Assembly (NCBI RefSeq): GCF_000300995.1
Contig: NZ_AMRJ01000007.1
Coordinates: forward strand, 54,828 to 118,827
Reading direction: 5' to 3'
Length of the DNA stretch: 64,000 nt
DNA from: Alcanivorax hongdengensis A-11-3
GTDB lineage: Bacteria; Pseudomonadota; Gammaproteobacteria; Pseudomonadales; Alcanivoracaceae
The notes below the pieces were generated by a model. The model searched no databases. It was not told the DNA's origin and worked only from the letters and a program-made list of their open reading frames with translations. A program made the translations under genes and the position numbers. Positions 18,095 to 27,362 of the stretch are shown one piece after another. How positions within the stretch are numbered: the first letter of the stretch is position 1; every line of letters begins with the position of its first letter.

Positions 18095-19792
18095 CTAAAG
18101 CTTGTAGAGGAAAGTGGGCCCGGGAAACTCGCTGCCATCATCCACGCCGACCTCGTAGTCCACCAGGGCATTGGTCTTGTCGTTCATGGTCAGCAGCAAG
18201 TCCTTCACCGACTCCGGATTGGCCGCCAGGTTCACCATTTCCTGTGGGTCGGCGTGGGTGTCATAGAGTTCCAGGTCGTTATGTTCGGTGAGGGTGGCCC
18301 AGTCCGCCGGGCGATGATGGCTGTCGGCACTGAAGTAACGGACAAACTTGTAGCGCCCGTCATAACAGCCGCGGTGCAGGCCGCGATTACTCAGTGCCGG
18401 GCCCAGCTTCAGTTCTTTCAACGCCTCGGTCATCAGGCGCAGTGGCGTGATCTCGTCGCCTTTGCTAACCAGCGCCCGGGTGATCTCCGGGTCCGTGTAG
18501 AGCGTCACACCGTAGGCAAACAGATGGCCCTTGCGGTCCCGTTCCGTGTCCTGGCCGTTGAGCACCGGTGACAGGTCGATCCCCGGTGTTTCGCTTTTGG
18601 CCTGGCCCTCGGTGGCCAGGCCCAGCAGTGTCGGCACCAGATCCACGGCGGAACCCAGGTTGTCGATGTTGCGCCCCTGGCGACTGTCCGGGTGACTGAT
18701 GATCAGAGGTACCCGGCTGTTTTCCTTGTAGGCAAAGGGGCCCTTTTGGCGCAAACCGTGGGCGCCGGCCATTTCTCCGTGATCGGCGGTGTAGACAATG
18801 ATGGTGTTGTCGGCCTGGCCGCTTTCCTGCAGGGCTTGCAGGACCTGTTCCACCTGCCGGGAAACATCACGCAGGCAGTTGAAATAATAACTCTGGTTGG
18901 CCAGCCAGGCGGCGGCGTCGTTCTTGTCGATATGGCCATAGAGACTGTCCACCAGGCCGGCATAGGCCTGCTGGCACCAGGGTTTGCCGGCAAGGTTGTC
19001 GTGAAAGGATGCCGGTAGCGGCACGCTCGACCAGTCCTTGCGGTAAATCGGGTCATGGGGGGCCGGGCGCAGCGGTGCCATGAAATCCGGGTTGGTGCGC
19101 GAGCGCGACTGTTTTTCGCCGGTGGAGAAAAACATGATGTCGTGGGGGTTGACGAAATTGACCGCCAGCAACCAGGGCTTGTCCTGCTGCTGCCCGGTGC
19201 CCAGTAACCAGCGGCAGGCTTCCGCGCTGACCATGCGGTCGGCGATGTAGCCCTGCCAGACGCTGCCATGCACATCACCGGTCAGGTTGTAATCACTGAA
19301 ACCGTAATCCTCCAGGGCGCGGTTCTGTGACGGGTAGTTGCCGTAGATCAGCCCCGGCCCATCCTGAATCTCCGACAGATGCCATTTTCCCTTGTAGGCA
19401 GTGTAGTAACCCTGTTCCCTGAAATAGTGGCCCAGGGTTTTCAGGTCACGATTGAGGGTCGGAAAGGGCGGGGCGCCCAGGTTGGCGGTCATGTGGGTCT
19501 GCATGGTGTGGTGACCGGTGTACATCACCGAGCGAGACGGCGAGCAGGGCGAGGTATTGACGTAATACTGGTTAAAACTGGTACCTCGCTGACGCAGCCA
19601 TTCATGGGCCGGCAGGTCCAGCGCGGCGGGCAGGTCCATGGCGGAGCGTTCCTGATCGGAGACCAGCAGCAACACATTGGGTCGGGTTTTGCTCCGCAGG
19701 CCGGGGGCACCTCTAACAGCGCCTGCTGCACCCAAGGCGGCGGCGCCCAAGCCCAGCTGCTTGAGTGCGTGGCGTCGACTGATTTTTTTCAT
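18095..19792 (-). CDS. Tat-exported type I sulfatase
   Basis: This 565-residue member of the alkaline phosphatase superfamily has the formylglycine sulfatase signature C83-S-P-S-R87; Cys83 is the residue that would be matured to formylglycine. The first metal motif is SDQ (D46-Q47), as in choline-sulfatase-like enzymes, and the second is TADHGEMAGAHG. The N-terminus RRHALKQLG plus an alanine-rich stretch is a twin-arginine signal, so the enzyme should be periplasmic. The ATG at 19792 is fixed by GGGAGGGC five bases upstream. The substrate is unknown. A LysR regulator is divergently encoded 110 bp away. No maturase gene is in the window. Confidence 0.87.
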   Translation of the reverse strand: MKKISRRHALKQLGLGAAALGAAGAVRGAPGLRSKTRPNVLLLVSDQERSAMDLPAALDLPAHEWLRQRGTSFNQYYVNTSPCSPSRSVMYTGHHTMQTHMTANLGAPPFPTLNRDLKTLGHYFREQGYYTAYKGKWHLSEIQDGPGLIYGNYPSQNRALEDYGFSDYNLTGDVHGSVWQGYIADRMVSAEACRWLLGTGQQQDKPWLLAVNFVNPHDIMFFSTGEKQSRSRTNPDFMAPLRPAPHDPIYRKDWSSVPLPASFHDNLAGKPWCQQAYAGLVDSLYGHIDKNDAAAWLANQSYYFNCLRDVSRQVEQVLQALQESGQADNTIIVYTADHGEMAGAHGLRQKGPFAYKENSRVPLIISHPDSRQGRNIDNLGSAVDLVPTLLGLATEGQAKSETPGIDLSPVLNGQDTERDRKGHLFAYGVTLYTDPEITRALVSKGDEITPLRLMTEALKELKLGPALSNRGLHRGCYDGRYKFVRYFSADSHHRPADWATLTEHNDLELYDTHADPQEMVNLAANPESVKDLLLTMNDKTNALVDYEVGVDDGSEFPGPTFLYKL

Positions 19793-19902
19793 GGTGCCCT
19801 CCCGCTCTGTCCATGCCTTCGCTGTGTTCGTTGTGGCGATGGATGGACGCAGTATGGCGGGCTTTGTTATAAGCATGGGGTATAAATCCATGCAAAAAGG
19901 CT

Positions 19903-20811
19903 ATGCCTATGTGGCAATTGCAACAGCTGCGCCATTTTCTGGTGATTTACGATCAGGGCAGCGTATCCGCAGCCGCCCGCCAGCTGGGGCTGTCGCAGCC
20001 GGCGTTGAGCCGCAGTATCGGCAAGCTGGAAGCGAGCCTGGGCATGGTGTTGTTTCAACGTGATACCCGCCATCTGCGGCCCACGGATGCGGCGGATGCG
20101 CTCTATCGCCAGGCAAGTCGGGTGCTGCAGGAAAACGCCGGGCTGGAGCGTCTGGCCCTGCGTTTTCGCGAGGGCCGGGCCGGGGTTGTGCGTATTGGTT
20201 GCGGGCCCTTTGTGCCGGATATGCTGGCGCAGCTACTGGCCAGCCCTTCCCTGACACCGGGCATCCGCCTGGATATTCAGGTCGAGGCGTTTCATGCGCT
20301 GCAAAAGGGGCTCTATGCCTACCGCTACGATTTCCTGGTCTATGACATGCGCCGCCGTGAGCGATTGCCGGATCAGGATGATCTGGTCGTCCAGCCGCTG
20401 GCACCGTTGCCCCTGCGCGTGGTGGCGCCGGCGGCCATGGCCTGCGAACTGGAAGGGCGGGATGAAACGAATCTGATACGTTTTGTTGACCAGCAGCCCT
20501 GGGCGCTGCCAAGGGTCTCCCGGGATTATCGTCGTGATACGGCCGACTGGTTGACGGGGTTGCTCAATGAGCGGGGCGGGCCGGATTACCAGCTGGATAC
20601 CATCAGTTCCTGTCTGGCCCTGTGTCGTCAGGGCAGGGCGCTGACACTGGCGCCGGATTCCATGGTGGCAGCGGATGTGGAAAGCGGGGCCCTGTGCCTG
20701 GCCGCGCTGGATGCCGGTATTGATGCTCAGCCGAGCATGTATCGGTTACGTTCGCACCCGTTGTCCGACTCCGCTCGCCAGGTCTGGCAGTTGATTGCCC
20801 GACACTGGTGA
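19903..20811 (+). CDS. LysR-family transcriptional regulator
   Basis: The 302-residue protein has the LysR winged helix-turn-helix at residues 5-64 (GSVSAAARQLGLSQPALSRSI) and a C-terminal effector-binding domain. The ATG at 19909 is an alternative start. It is divergent from the sulfatase gene, the usual arrangement for a LysR protein and its target, so it probably controls the sulfatase (inference). The shared 110-bp gap would hold the operator. The effector is unknown. A strong bidirectional terminator follows. Confidence 0.9.
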   Translation: MPMWQLQQLRHFLVIYDQGSVSAAARQLGLSQPALSRSIGKLEASLGMVLFQRDTRHLRPTDAADALYRQASRVLQENAGLERLALRFREGRAGVVRIGCGPFVPDMLAQLLASPSLTPGIRLDIQVEAFHALQKGLYAYRYDFLVYDMRRRERLPDQDDLVVQPLAPLPLRVVAPAAMACELEGRDETNLIRFVDQQPWALPRVSRDYRRDTADWLTGLLNERGGPDYQLDTISSCLALCRQGRALTLAPDSMVAADVESGALCLAALDAGIDAQPSMYRLRSHPLSDSARQVWQLIARHW

Positions 20812-20824
20812 TAGGGGCAGGCAC

Positions 20825-20854
20825 AAAAAAGCCCGGCAAATGCCGGGCTTTTTT
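20825..20854. terminator. Bidirectional rho-independent terminator
   Basis: The perfect palindrome AAAAAAGCCCGGCA/TGCCGGGCTTTTTT with a 2-base loop lies between the convergent LysR gene and acnB. It carries A and T runs suitable for termination in both directions. Confidence 0.93.
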
Positions 20855-20879
20855 GTTGCCGCGAAGCGGTCAGCCAGCC

Positions 20880-23480
20880 TTAGACGGACTGGGCAACCGG
20901 GATCTTCACGGTGTCGGCCACGTCCTGATACTCCGGCATTTGGTCGAAGTTCAGGTAGCGGTAGATCTCGGAAGACATGGAGTCGATGGTGTTTGCATAC
21001 TCCATGTATTCCTCTGCGGTCGGCAGTTTGCCGAGAATGGACGCCACGGACGCCAGCTCGGCGGACGCCAGGTACACATCCGCACCCTGACCCAGACGGT
21101 TCGGGAAGTTACGGGTGGAGGTGGATACCGCCGTGGACTTCGGCGCGATGCGAGCCTGGTTACCCATGCACAGGGAGCAGCCCGGCATCTCGGTACGCGC
21201 ACCGGCGCTGCCGAAGATGTTGTAGTAGCCTTCCTCGGTCAGCTGGTGCTGATCCATCTTGGTCGGCGGAGCGATCCACAGACGGGTCGGCATGGTGCCG
21301 CTTTCCACTTTCTGCAGCAGCTTGCCGGCAGCGCGGAAGTGACCGATGTTGGTCATGCAGGAACCGATGAACACCTCATCGATCTTGGCGCCGGCCACGT
21401 CGGACAGGGTCTTGGCATCGTCCGGGTCGTTCGGGCAGCACAGTACCGGCTCTTTGATCTGGTCCATGTCGATTTCGATGACGGTGTGGTACTCGGCATC
21501 GGCGTCGGCACGCATCAGGCTCGGGTTGGCCAGCCACTCTTCCATGCCCTGGATGCGACGCTCGATGGTACGGGCATCGCCGTAACCGTTGGCAATCATC
21601 CACTTGAGCATGGTGATGTTGGACTTCAGGTACTCGGCCACGCTGTCTTCGGACAGGGTGATGGTACAACCGGCGGCGGAACGCTCGGCGGAGGCGTCAG
21701 ACAGTTCGAACGCCTGCTCCACGGTCAGCTCTTCCAGACCTTCGATTTCCAGGATGCGACCGGAGAACACGTTGACCTTGCCAGCTTTGGCGACGGTCAG
21801 GTGACCTTCCTTGATGGCCTGCAGCGGAATGGCGTGCACCAGGTCACGCAGGGTGATGCCCGGCTGGCGCTTGCCCTTGAAGCGAACCAGTACGGATTCC
21901 GGCATGTCCAGCGGCATCACGCCGGTGGCGGCGGCAAAGGCGACCAGACCGGAACCGGCCGGGAAGGAAATGCCCATGGGGAAACGGGTGTGGGAGTCAC
22001 CACCGGTACCGACGGTATCAGGCAGCAGCATGCGGTTCAGCCAGGAGTGGATGATGCCGTCGCCCGGACGCAGGGACACACCGCCACGGTTCATGATGAA
22101 GTCGGGCAGGGTATGCTGGGTTTCCACGTCAACCGGCTTGGGGTAAGCGGCGGTGTGACAGAAGGACTGCATCACCAGGTCCGCCTGGAAGCCCAGACAG
22201 GCCAGGTCTTTCAGCTCGTCACGGGTCATCGGACCGGTGGTGTCCTGGGAGCCTACGGTGGTCATCTTCGGCTCGCAGTACATGCCGGCGCGCACGCCGT
22301 CCATGCCGCAGGCCTTGCCGACCATTTTCTGGGCCAGGGTGTAGCCCTTGTTGGAATCACCGGGCTGCTCCGGCTTGCGGAACAGATCGGAGGGCGCCAG
22401 GCCCAGCGCTTCGCGGGCTTTGGTGGTCAGACCACGACCGATGATCAGGTTGATACGGCCGCCGGCACGAACTTCATCCAGCAGAACCTGTGAACGCAGG
22501 TCGAATTCGGCGATCACTTCGCCGTTCTTTTCTACCTTGCCTTCAAACGGGAAGATGTCGATCTGGTCGCCGGTTTCCATTTTGGAAACGTCGCACTCAA
22601 AGGGCAGAGCGCCGGAATCTTCCATGGTGTTGAAGAAGATCGGTGCGATCTTGCCGCCGATGCACACGCCGCCGGCGCGCTTGTTCGGTACATAGGGAAT
22701 GTCATCGCCGAAGTGCCACAGTACGGAGTTGGTGGCGGACTTACGGGAAGAACCGGTACCCACAACGTCACCCACGTAGGCAACCGGCAGGCCCTTGGCC
22801 TTCAGTTCTTCCATTTGCTTGAGCGGGCCGATTTCGCCGTCTTTCTCGGGGAAGATGCCTTCGCGGGCATTCTTCAGCATGGCGTTGCCGTGCAGCGGGA
22901 TGTCCGGGCGGCTCCAGGCGTCCTGGGCCGGGGACAGGTCATCGGTGTTAGTCTCGCCGGACACCTTGAAGACGGTCAGAGACATTTTCTCTGCCAGATC
23001 CGGGCGCTTGGTGAACCACTCGCCTTCGGCCCAGGATTCGATCACTTCCTTGGCCTTGGCATTGCCGGCTTTCATCTTGTCTTCCACGTCGTGGAAAGCA
23101 TCAAAAACCAGCAGCGTGTGCTTGAGTTGCTCGGCGGCCACTTCGGCCAGCTCGGCATCGTCCAGGGCTTCGATCAGCGGGGCCACGTTGTAGCCGCCCT
23201 GCATGGTGCCCAGCAGTTCCACGGCACGCTTCTTGTCGATCAGGGGAGAGCTGGCGTCGCCTTTCACGATTGCGCTCAGGAAGGCGGCCTTCACGTAGGC
23301 AGCCTGGTCCACACCCGGCGGAACGCGGTTTACGAACAGATCCTGGATAAATTCTTCTTCGCCGGCCGGCGGGTTCTTGAGCAGTTCAACCAGGTCGGCG
23401 ACTTGCTGCTCGTTCAGCGGCTTCGGCGGCACGCCTTCGGCGGCGCGCTCTTCAACGTGTTTGCGATAGGCTTCTAGCAC
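20880..23480 (-). CDS. acnB: Aconitate hydratase B
   Basis: AcnB is the main TCA-cycle aconitase and interconverts citrate and isocitrate through a [4Fe-4S] cluster. The 866-residue protein has the AcnB layout, with the HEAT-like and swivel domains before the catalytic domains. Cluster ligands appear in [11 protein letters not shown] and GCSLCMGNQ. The start is a GTG at 23480 with an ACGAGGGA ribosome-binding site. The gene is monocistronic, with its own promoter upstream and a terminator downstream. A hairpin in the leader may be regulatory. AcnB apoproteins can bind mRNA in E. coli; nothing here tests that. Confidence 0.98.
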   Translation of the reverse strand: MLEAYRKHVEERAAEGVPPKPLNEQQVADLVELLKNPPAGEEEFIQDLFVNRVPPGVDQAAYVKAAFLSAIVKGDASSPLIDKKRAVELLGTMQGGYNVAPLIEALDDAELAEVAAEQLKHTLLVFDAFHDVEDKMKAGNAKAKEVIESWAEGEWFTKRPDLAEKMSLTVFKVSGETNTDDLSPAQDAWSRPDIPLHGNAMLKNAREGIFPEKDGEIGPLKQMEELKAKGLPVAYVGDVVGTGSSRKSATNSVLWHFGDDIPYVPNKRAGGVCIGGKIAPIFFNTMEDSGALPFECDVSKMETGDQIDIFPFEGKVEKNGEVIAEFDLRSQVLLDEVRAGGRINLIIGRGLTTKAREALGLAPSDLFRKPEQPGDSNKGYTLAQKMVGKACGMDGVRAGMYCEPKMTTVGSQDTTGPMTRDELKDLACLGFQADLVMQSFCHTAAYPKPVDVETQHTLPDFIMNRGGVSLRPGDGIIHSWLNRMLLPDTVGTGGDSHTRFPMGISFPAGSGLVAFAAATGVMPLDMPESVLVRFKGKRQPGITLRDLVHAIPLQAIKEGHLTVAKAGKVNVFSGRILEIEGLEELTVEQAFELSDASAERSAAGCTITLSEDSVAEYLKSNITMLKWMIANGYGDARTIERRIQGMEEWLANPSLMRADADAEYHTVIEIDMDQIKEPVLCCPNDPDDAKTLSDVAGAKIDEVFIGSCMTNIGHFRAAGKLLQKVESGTMPTRLWIAPPTKMDQHQLTEEGYYNIFGSAGARTEMPGCSLCMGNQARIAPKSTAVSTSTRNFPNRLGQGADVYLASAELASVASILGKLPTAEEYMEYANTIDSMSSEIYRYLNFDQMPEYQDVADTVKIPVAQSV

Positions 23481-23505
23481 AGCGTTTCCCTCGTTCTCGT
23501 CTTGG

Positions 23506-23526
23506 CTGATTTCTTTTGGAAATCAG
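23506..23526 (-). promoter_or_regulatory. Hairpin in the acnB 5' leader
   Basis: CTGATTTC at 23506-23513 and GAAATCAG at 23519-23526 form an 8-bp perfect stem with a 5-base loop, 26 bases upstream of the acnB start and inside the predicted leader RNA. Its role is unknown; it could affect mRNA stability or translation. Confidence 0.4.
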
Positions 23527-23564
23527 TCTTTTAGGGTGTTACTGGGGGTTGGAATTGCGCGCGG

Positions 23565-23593
23565 AGTATAGCGGAAACGGCATCAACTGTTAA
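23565..23593 (-). promoter_or_regulatory. Sigma70-type promoter of acnB
   Basis: Read on the reverse strand, TTAACA (23593-23588) and TATACT (23570-23565) are separated by exactly 17 bp, with a GC-rich discriminator CCGCGCGC after the -10. The predicted leader is about 75 bases. Confidence 0.7.
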
Positions 23594-23636
23594 GTTAAAC
23601 CCGGTGTCAGAGCATTCATGTCATGAATACTCATAA

Positions 23637-24551
23637 TCATTGAGAGTAGGGGCTATCCATACCCGCCGGCGGTCGACGGAAACGCTTGTAGCTCCACAGA
23701 TACTGCGCCGGGTCCTCGTTGATTAGCCGGGCGATGTCCGCATTCATGGCCGTCAGGGCCGCTTCCAGATCCGCATCGGCGCTCACCGGCGTGGCTTGGC
23801 GAACGCGGATTTCGAATCCCTGCGTGCCGGGCAGGCGACGGGCCCAGGCCAGGAAGGTGACCGCACCGGTCTGGCGGATCAGTTTGCTGGCCAGGGTGCC
23901 GGTGTAGGCAGGCTGCCCGAAGAAGGGCGCATGCACGCCACTGCGCCGGTCCGGCACCTGGTCGGGCAGGATGGCGGTAAGGGCGCCTTTCTTCATGGCC
24001 CGCACCAGCCCGGCCACGCCCCGGGCCGTGGTCGGGTACATGGTGGAGCCGAAGTGCTCGCGGCCGGTGCGGATCAACTGGTCCACCTCCGGCAGCCCGG
24101 ATGGCGCAAACATGGCATGCAGGCCGAACTCGCTGGCCAGCCAGAAGTTGAGCACTTCCCAGCAGCCCTGGTGGGGCGCCAGAATCATGATCGGTTTGCC
24201 ATCGGCTACCGCCTGGCGCAGGGGCGCGTCGCCATCAATGGCGACAATACGCCTGAGCCCCTGGTCGGGATGGCGCCAGAACAGGGCGATCTCGAAGGTG
24301 TTCTTGCTGCTTTCCACCAGTGAAAGCCGGGCCAGCTGGCGGCGCTGGTTTTCATCCAGGTCCGGGTAACACAGGCGCAGGTTGGTATCGGTGACCCGGC
24401 GGGCTTCGCCGGGCAGGCGGCTGATCAGTCGCCCCAGCAGGCTGGCGATGCCCCGGTTAACGGCGAAAGGCAGCAGGGCCACCAGGCGCAGAGCCGCCAC
24501 GGCCAGCAGGCCTTTGAGTCGTTGTATGCGAGGATTGGTTCGTCGTCCCAT
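23637..24551 (-). CDS. lpxL: Lipid A biosynthesis acyltransferase (LpxL/HtrB type)
   Basis: This inner-membrane lysophospholipid acyltransferase-fold protein has 304 residues from the ATG at 24551. It adds secondary acyl chains to lipid A. It has a basic N-terminus, one N-terminal hydrophobic segment (about residues 14-42), and the catalytic H127-x4-E132 in APHQGCWEVLNFW. The block LPDQVPDRRSGVHAPFFG is also family-typical. Whether it is LpxL- or LpxM-like is not decidable by eye. The ORF extends further upstream, but those residues are not family-like. It is divergent from miaE across 109 bp. Confidence 0.88.
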   Translation of the reverse strand: MGRRTNPRIQRLKGLLAVAALRLVALLPFAVNRGIASLLGRLISRLPGEARRVTDTNLRLCYPDLDENQRRQLARLSLVESSKNTFEIALFWRHPDQGLRRIVAIDGDAPLRQAVADGKPIMILAPHQGCWEVLNFWLASEFGLHAMFAPSGLPEVDQLIRTGREHFGSTMYPTTARGVAGLVRAMKKGALTAILPDQVPDRRSGVHAPFFGQPAYTGTLASKLIRQTGAVTFLAWARRLPGTQGFEIRVRQATPVSADADLEAALTAMNADIARLINEDPAQYLWSYKRFRRPPAGMDSPYSQ

Positions 24552-24593
24552 GGCGCGACAGTATACGGTGCCCCCGTGACATGCACAGCCGCT

Positions 24594-24624
24594 TTGGCAA
24601 CAAAGTATGTAAAGCCGATATAAT
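24594..24624 (+). promoter_or_regulatory. Probable promoter of miaE
   Basis: TTGGCA (24594-24599) and a perfect TATAAT (24619-24624) are separated by 19 bp, slightly longer than ideal. Transcription from here would begin near 24631, which favours the miaE start at 24661 over the ATG at 24637. Confidence 0.55.
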
Positions 24625-24660
24625 GCGCGCCCGCTAATGACAGCCAGGCCGGTCAGCCCC

Positions 24661-25269
24661 ATGCATGATATTTCCGCCATTCGAGACTTTCTTCCCTGCG
24701 CCACCCCGGACGCCTGGATCGGCTGGGCCCTGCAGCACCCGGACATCCTGCTGATCGACCATGCGCATTGCGAGAAGAAAGCGGCCAGCACCGCCTTGAA
24801 CCTGATGTTTCGTTACGTGGATCGCCCGGATCTACTGGATGCGCTCAGCCAGCTGGCCCGCGAGGAATTGCTGCATTTCGAGCAGGTGATACAGCTGATG
24901 CGCCAGCGCGGCGTTACCTATGATCACCTGTCACCGGCCCGTTATGCCCAGGGCCTGCGCCAGCACGTGCGCACCAGTGAGCCGGGTCGGCTGGTGGATA
25001 CCCTGATCGTCGGCGCCCTGATCGAAGCGCGCAGCTGCGAACGCTTCGCCGCCCTGGCCCCCCACGTGGACGAGGAACTGGGCCGCTATTACCGCTACCT
25101 GCTGAAAAGCGAATCCCGTCACTTCGAGGACTACCTGCGGCTGGCTGAACAGTACGCCGGCGAGCCCATCGACGAACGGGTGGCATTCTTCAAGGCGGTG
25201 GAGCAGGAACTGGTGGAGTCACCGGATGAGGTGTTTCGGTTTCATTCGGGTATGCCGGGAAGTAATTGA
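24661..25269 (+). CDS. miaE: tRNA-(ms2io6A)-hydroxylase MiaE
   Basis: MiaE is a ferritin-like di-iron monooxygenase that hydroxylates the isopentenyl group of ms2i6A37 in tRNA. The protein has 202 residues from the ATG at 24661. Di-iron ligands appear as E38 in DHAHCEKKAAS, E69-x2-H72 in REELLHFE, then E in GALIEARSCERF and the E-H pair in LKSESRHFEDY. An ATG at 24637 would add eight residues but lies almost at the predicted transcription start. The last codon and stop (AAT TGA) lie inside the left arm of an AT-rich inverted repeat. Confidence 0.93.
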   Translation: MHDISAIRDFLPCATPDAWIGWALQHPDILLIDHAHCEKKAASTALNLMFRYVDRPDLLDALSQLAREELLHFEQVIQLMRQRGVTYDHLSPARYAQGLRQHVRTSEPGRLVDTLIVGALIEARSCERFAALAPHVDEELGRYYRYLLKSESRHFEDYLRLAEQYAGEPIDERVAFFKAVEQELVESPDEVFRFHSGMPGSN

Positions 25270-25423
25270 TAATTGAGAATGGATAATTGATAGTTCGCGT
25301 GCGAGCTTTATTCTGTCTCAAAGCAAAGAGGCCGCGCCCAACATTGGGCGCGGCCTCTTGCGTTTAATGGACTAACAATCACTGATCGCGCGTTATCAAT
25401 TATCCATTCTCAATTATCAATTA
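25263..25423. repeat. Nested inverted repeat: 30-bp AT-rich arms around a terminator hairpin
   Basis: Bases 25263-25292 are the exact reverse complement of 25394-25423 (30 of 30). Each arm contains the nonamer TAATTGATA twice, 21 bp apart. The 101-bp spacer contains a 16-bp perfect GC-rich hairpin. Each arm supplies the final Asn codon and TGA stop of its adjacent gene: miaE on the left and lpxH on the right. This looks like an inserted or expanded repetitive element placed between two convergent genes. Confidence 0.9.
25326..25359. terminator. Bidirectional terminator hairpin of miaE and lpxH
   Basis: Arms 25326-25341 and 25344-25359 pair perfectly over 16 bp (AAGAGGCCGCGCCCAA) with a 2-base loop. 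T-rich stretches on both flanks are modest. It sits midway between the convergent genes. Confidence 0.85.
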
Positions 25424-26148
25424 ACCCCAAAGCTTTCCAGCCGCAACCCCGCATCACTATCCGCCACAATCTGCCACCCAAGCTTCCCCCAATCCCCCAG
25501 CACCCAGCGTTTGCCCTGGCCGCCGGCCAGTTCGACGTCGTGGACATCCGGGCGGTGGGTGTGGCCGTGGATCAGGTGTTGAACACCGGCCTCGTCCATG
25601 ACCCGCACCACTTCTTCCGGGGTCACGTCCATAATGTTCTCGGCCTTGTTGGCATTGTTACCCTGGCTTTGCATGCGCATGCCCTGGGCAATCATGCGGC
25701 GCTCTTCCAGCGGTTTGGCGAGCATGCCCTGTTGCCATTGCGGATTGCGCGCCATGGCACGAAATTGCTGGTAGGCAGTATCCAGGGTGCAGAGGCTGTC
25801 GCCATGCATCAGCAGGGCCGGGGTGCCGTAGAGGTCCACCACGGTGCCTTCCGGCAGGATCTGCCCGCCGGTGGCAGCGGCAAAGCCGTCACCAAGCAGG
25901 AAATCCCGGTTGCCATGCATGAAGAACAGCTCGCTGCCGCTGTCGGCAAAGCGCCGGAAGGCGGCGATGGCCTGCAGGTTGAAAGGGCTGTCGTCATCAT
26001 CGCCGATCCAGGTCTCAAACAGGTCTCCGAGCACATACAGTCGCTCGGCCTGGCCGGCATGCTTGTCGAGCAGGCTTTCCAGCGCCTGCAGGTGTTCCGG
26101 CCGGGCCGGGTCCAGATGCAGGTCGGAAATGAACAGGCTGTAACTCAT
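25417..26148 (-). CDS. lpxH: UDP-2,3-diacylglucosamine diphosphatase
   Basis: LpxH hydrolyses UDP-2,3-diacylglucosamine to lipid X in lipid A synthesis at the cytoplasmic face of the inner membrane. The 243-residue calcineurin-like phosphoesterase shows its metal motifs in order: SDLHLDP near residue 9, [12 protein letters not shown] near 41, HGNRD near 79 and HGHTHRPD near 193. The ATG overlaps the ppiA stop by 4 bases (ATGA), so translation is coupled. The gene ends inside the right arm of the nested inverted repeat. Confidence 0.96.
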   Translation of the reverse strand: MSYSLFISDLHLDPARPEHLQALESLLDKHAGQAERLYVLGDLFETWIGDDDDSPFNLQAIAAFRRFADSGSELFFMHGNRDFLLGDGFAAATGGQILPEGTVVDLYGTPALLMHGDSLCTLDTAYQQFRAMARNPQWQQGMLAKPLEERRMIAQGMRMQSQGNNANKAENIMDVTPEEVVRVMDEAGVQHLIHGHTHRPDVHDVELAGGQGKRWVLGDWGKLGWQIVADSDAGLRLESFGVN

Positions 26149-26729
26149 GGTTGCTCGCTGTCCTTGCCATCAAGACGGTAGGCGCGCTCGATGATCACCG
26201 GAGTGGCCGGCACATCGCGGGCCATCATGCCGCTCAGGCGCTGGGACGTGGTTTGCACCTCGGCAATGCGGTCCACCACGTCCATGCCGCCGGTGACCTT
26301 GCCGAAGACCGCATAACCCCAGCCACGCATGCTCTTGCCGGTGAAATCCAGATTGCGGTTATCCACCAGGTTGATAAAGAACTGGGCGGTGGCCGAGTCC
26401 GGGTCCATGGTACGGGCCATGGCCAGGGTGCCGCGGCGGTTTTTCAGGCCGTTATCGGCCTCGTTGGCGATGGCCGGCCGGGTGGCCTTGCGCTGCCCGC
26501 TCTGATCAAAACCGCCACCCTGGATCATGAAACCGGGAATCACGCGGTGGAACAGGGTGCCGTTGTAGAAACCGTCATCCACGTATTGCAGGAAGTTGGC
26601 CACCGTCTTCGGGGCCTTGTCCTGATACAGTTCCACGGTGATATCACCGGCGCTGGTTTCCAGTTTTACCTGGGGGTGGGCCCACAGCAGGGTGGGCACC
26701 AGGGCGATCAGGGCAACGAGCAGACGCAT
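26145..26729 (-). CDS. ppiA: Periplasmic cyclophilin-type peptidyl-prolyl isomerase
   Basis: The 194-residue protein begins with a Sec signal peptide ([19 protein letters not shown], cleavage after WA), so it is periplasmic. The cyclophilin core has [15 protein letters not shown] and the active-site stretch [13 protein letters not shown]. It speeds cis-trans isomerisation of X-Pro bonds in exported proteins. It lies 6 bp after the cytoplasmic paralogue ppiB and overlaps lpxH by 4 bp, forming a ppiB-ppiA-lpxH operon. Confidence 0.93.
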   Translation of the reverse strand: MRLLVALIALVPTLLWAHPQVKLETSAGDITVELYQDKAPKTVANFLQYVDDGFYNGTLFHRVIPGFMIQGGGFDQSGQRKATRPAIANEADNGLKNRRGTLAMARTMDPDSATAQFFINLVDNRNLDFTGKSMRGWGYAVFGKVTGGMDVVDRIAEVQTTSQRLSGMMARDVPATPVIIERAYRLDGKDSEQP

Positions 26730-26735
26730 GGTGAT

Positions 26736-27233
26736 TTACTCCTCCAGCAGGGTGGCGGATTCGATCAGCACCGGCTCTACCGGCACGTCCTGGTGGAAAC
26801 CGCTGTTGCCGGTCTGCACATTGCGGATCTTTTCCACCACGTCCATACCGTCTGCCACCTTGCCGAAGACCGCATAGCCCCAGCCGTCCTGGCTGCGTTC
26901 CTTGTCCAGGAAGTGGTTATCGGCCACGTTGATGAAGAACTGGGCGGAGGCGGAGTGCGGGTCCGGGGTGCGGGCCATGGCGATGGCGCCGGTCACATTG
27001 GACAGGCCGTTGCCGGCCTCGTTCTGGATCGGTGCGCGGGTGGGCTTCTGCTGCATGTCTTCGGTGAAGCCGCCGCCCTGAATCATGAAGTTGCTGATAA
27101 CACGGTGGAAAATCGTGCCGTCAAAATGGCCGTCCTTCACGTACTGAACGAAATTCTCGCAGGTGCCGGGGGCCTTGTCCGCGTCCAGTTCCAGGGTGAT
27201 TTTGCCGTAGGTTGTATTGAGCACCACTTTCAT
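26736..27233 (-). CDS. ppiB: Cytoplasmic cyclophilin-type peptidyl-prolyl isomerase
   Basis: The 165-residue cyclophilin has no signal peptide. Active-site motifs [15 protein letters not shown] and [13 protein letters not shown] are intact, as is the [10 protein letters not shown] segment. It isomerises prolyl bonds in cytosolic proteins. It is the first gene of the reverse-strand ppiB-ppiA-lpxH operon and is divergent from glnS, a pairing common in gammaproteobacteria. A 129-bp gap separates the two starts. Confidence 0.95.
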   Translation of the reverse strand: MKVVLNTTYGKITLELDADKAPGTCENFVQYVKDGHFDGTIFHRVISNFMIQGGGFTEDMQQKPTRAPIQNEAGNGLSNVTGAIAMARTPDPHSASAQFFINVADNHFLDKERSQDGWGYAVFGKVADGMDVVEKIRNVQTGNSGFHQDVPVEPVLIESATLLEE

Positions 27234-27362
27234 CGGGTCTTCTCCACAGGGTGGGGCCGGCCGGCGGGCTTATTTGCGCCGGGACAGGCCCTGAGTCTTT
27301 GACTGAAGGGGAGGGTACATTACACTAGCGCACCTTTATTTTCACCGTAGTTGGCCAAGGCA

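Noticed and set aside
20808..22493. A 561-codon forward frame opposite acnB
   Set aside because: It is the antisense of acnB and reads as low-complexity Gly/His/Gln sequence, whereas the reverse strand encodes a complete aconitase with its cluster cysteines.
23611..23625. Short palindrome ATTCATGTCATGAAT downstream of the lipid A acyltransferase gene
   Set aside because: It is too short and AT-rich to be informative, and it shows no link to a promoter or a T-rich terminator.
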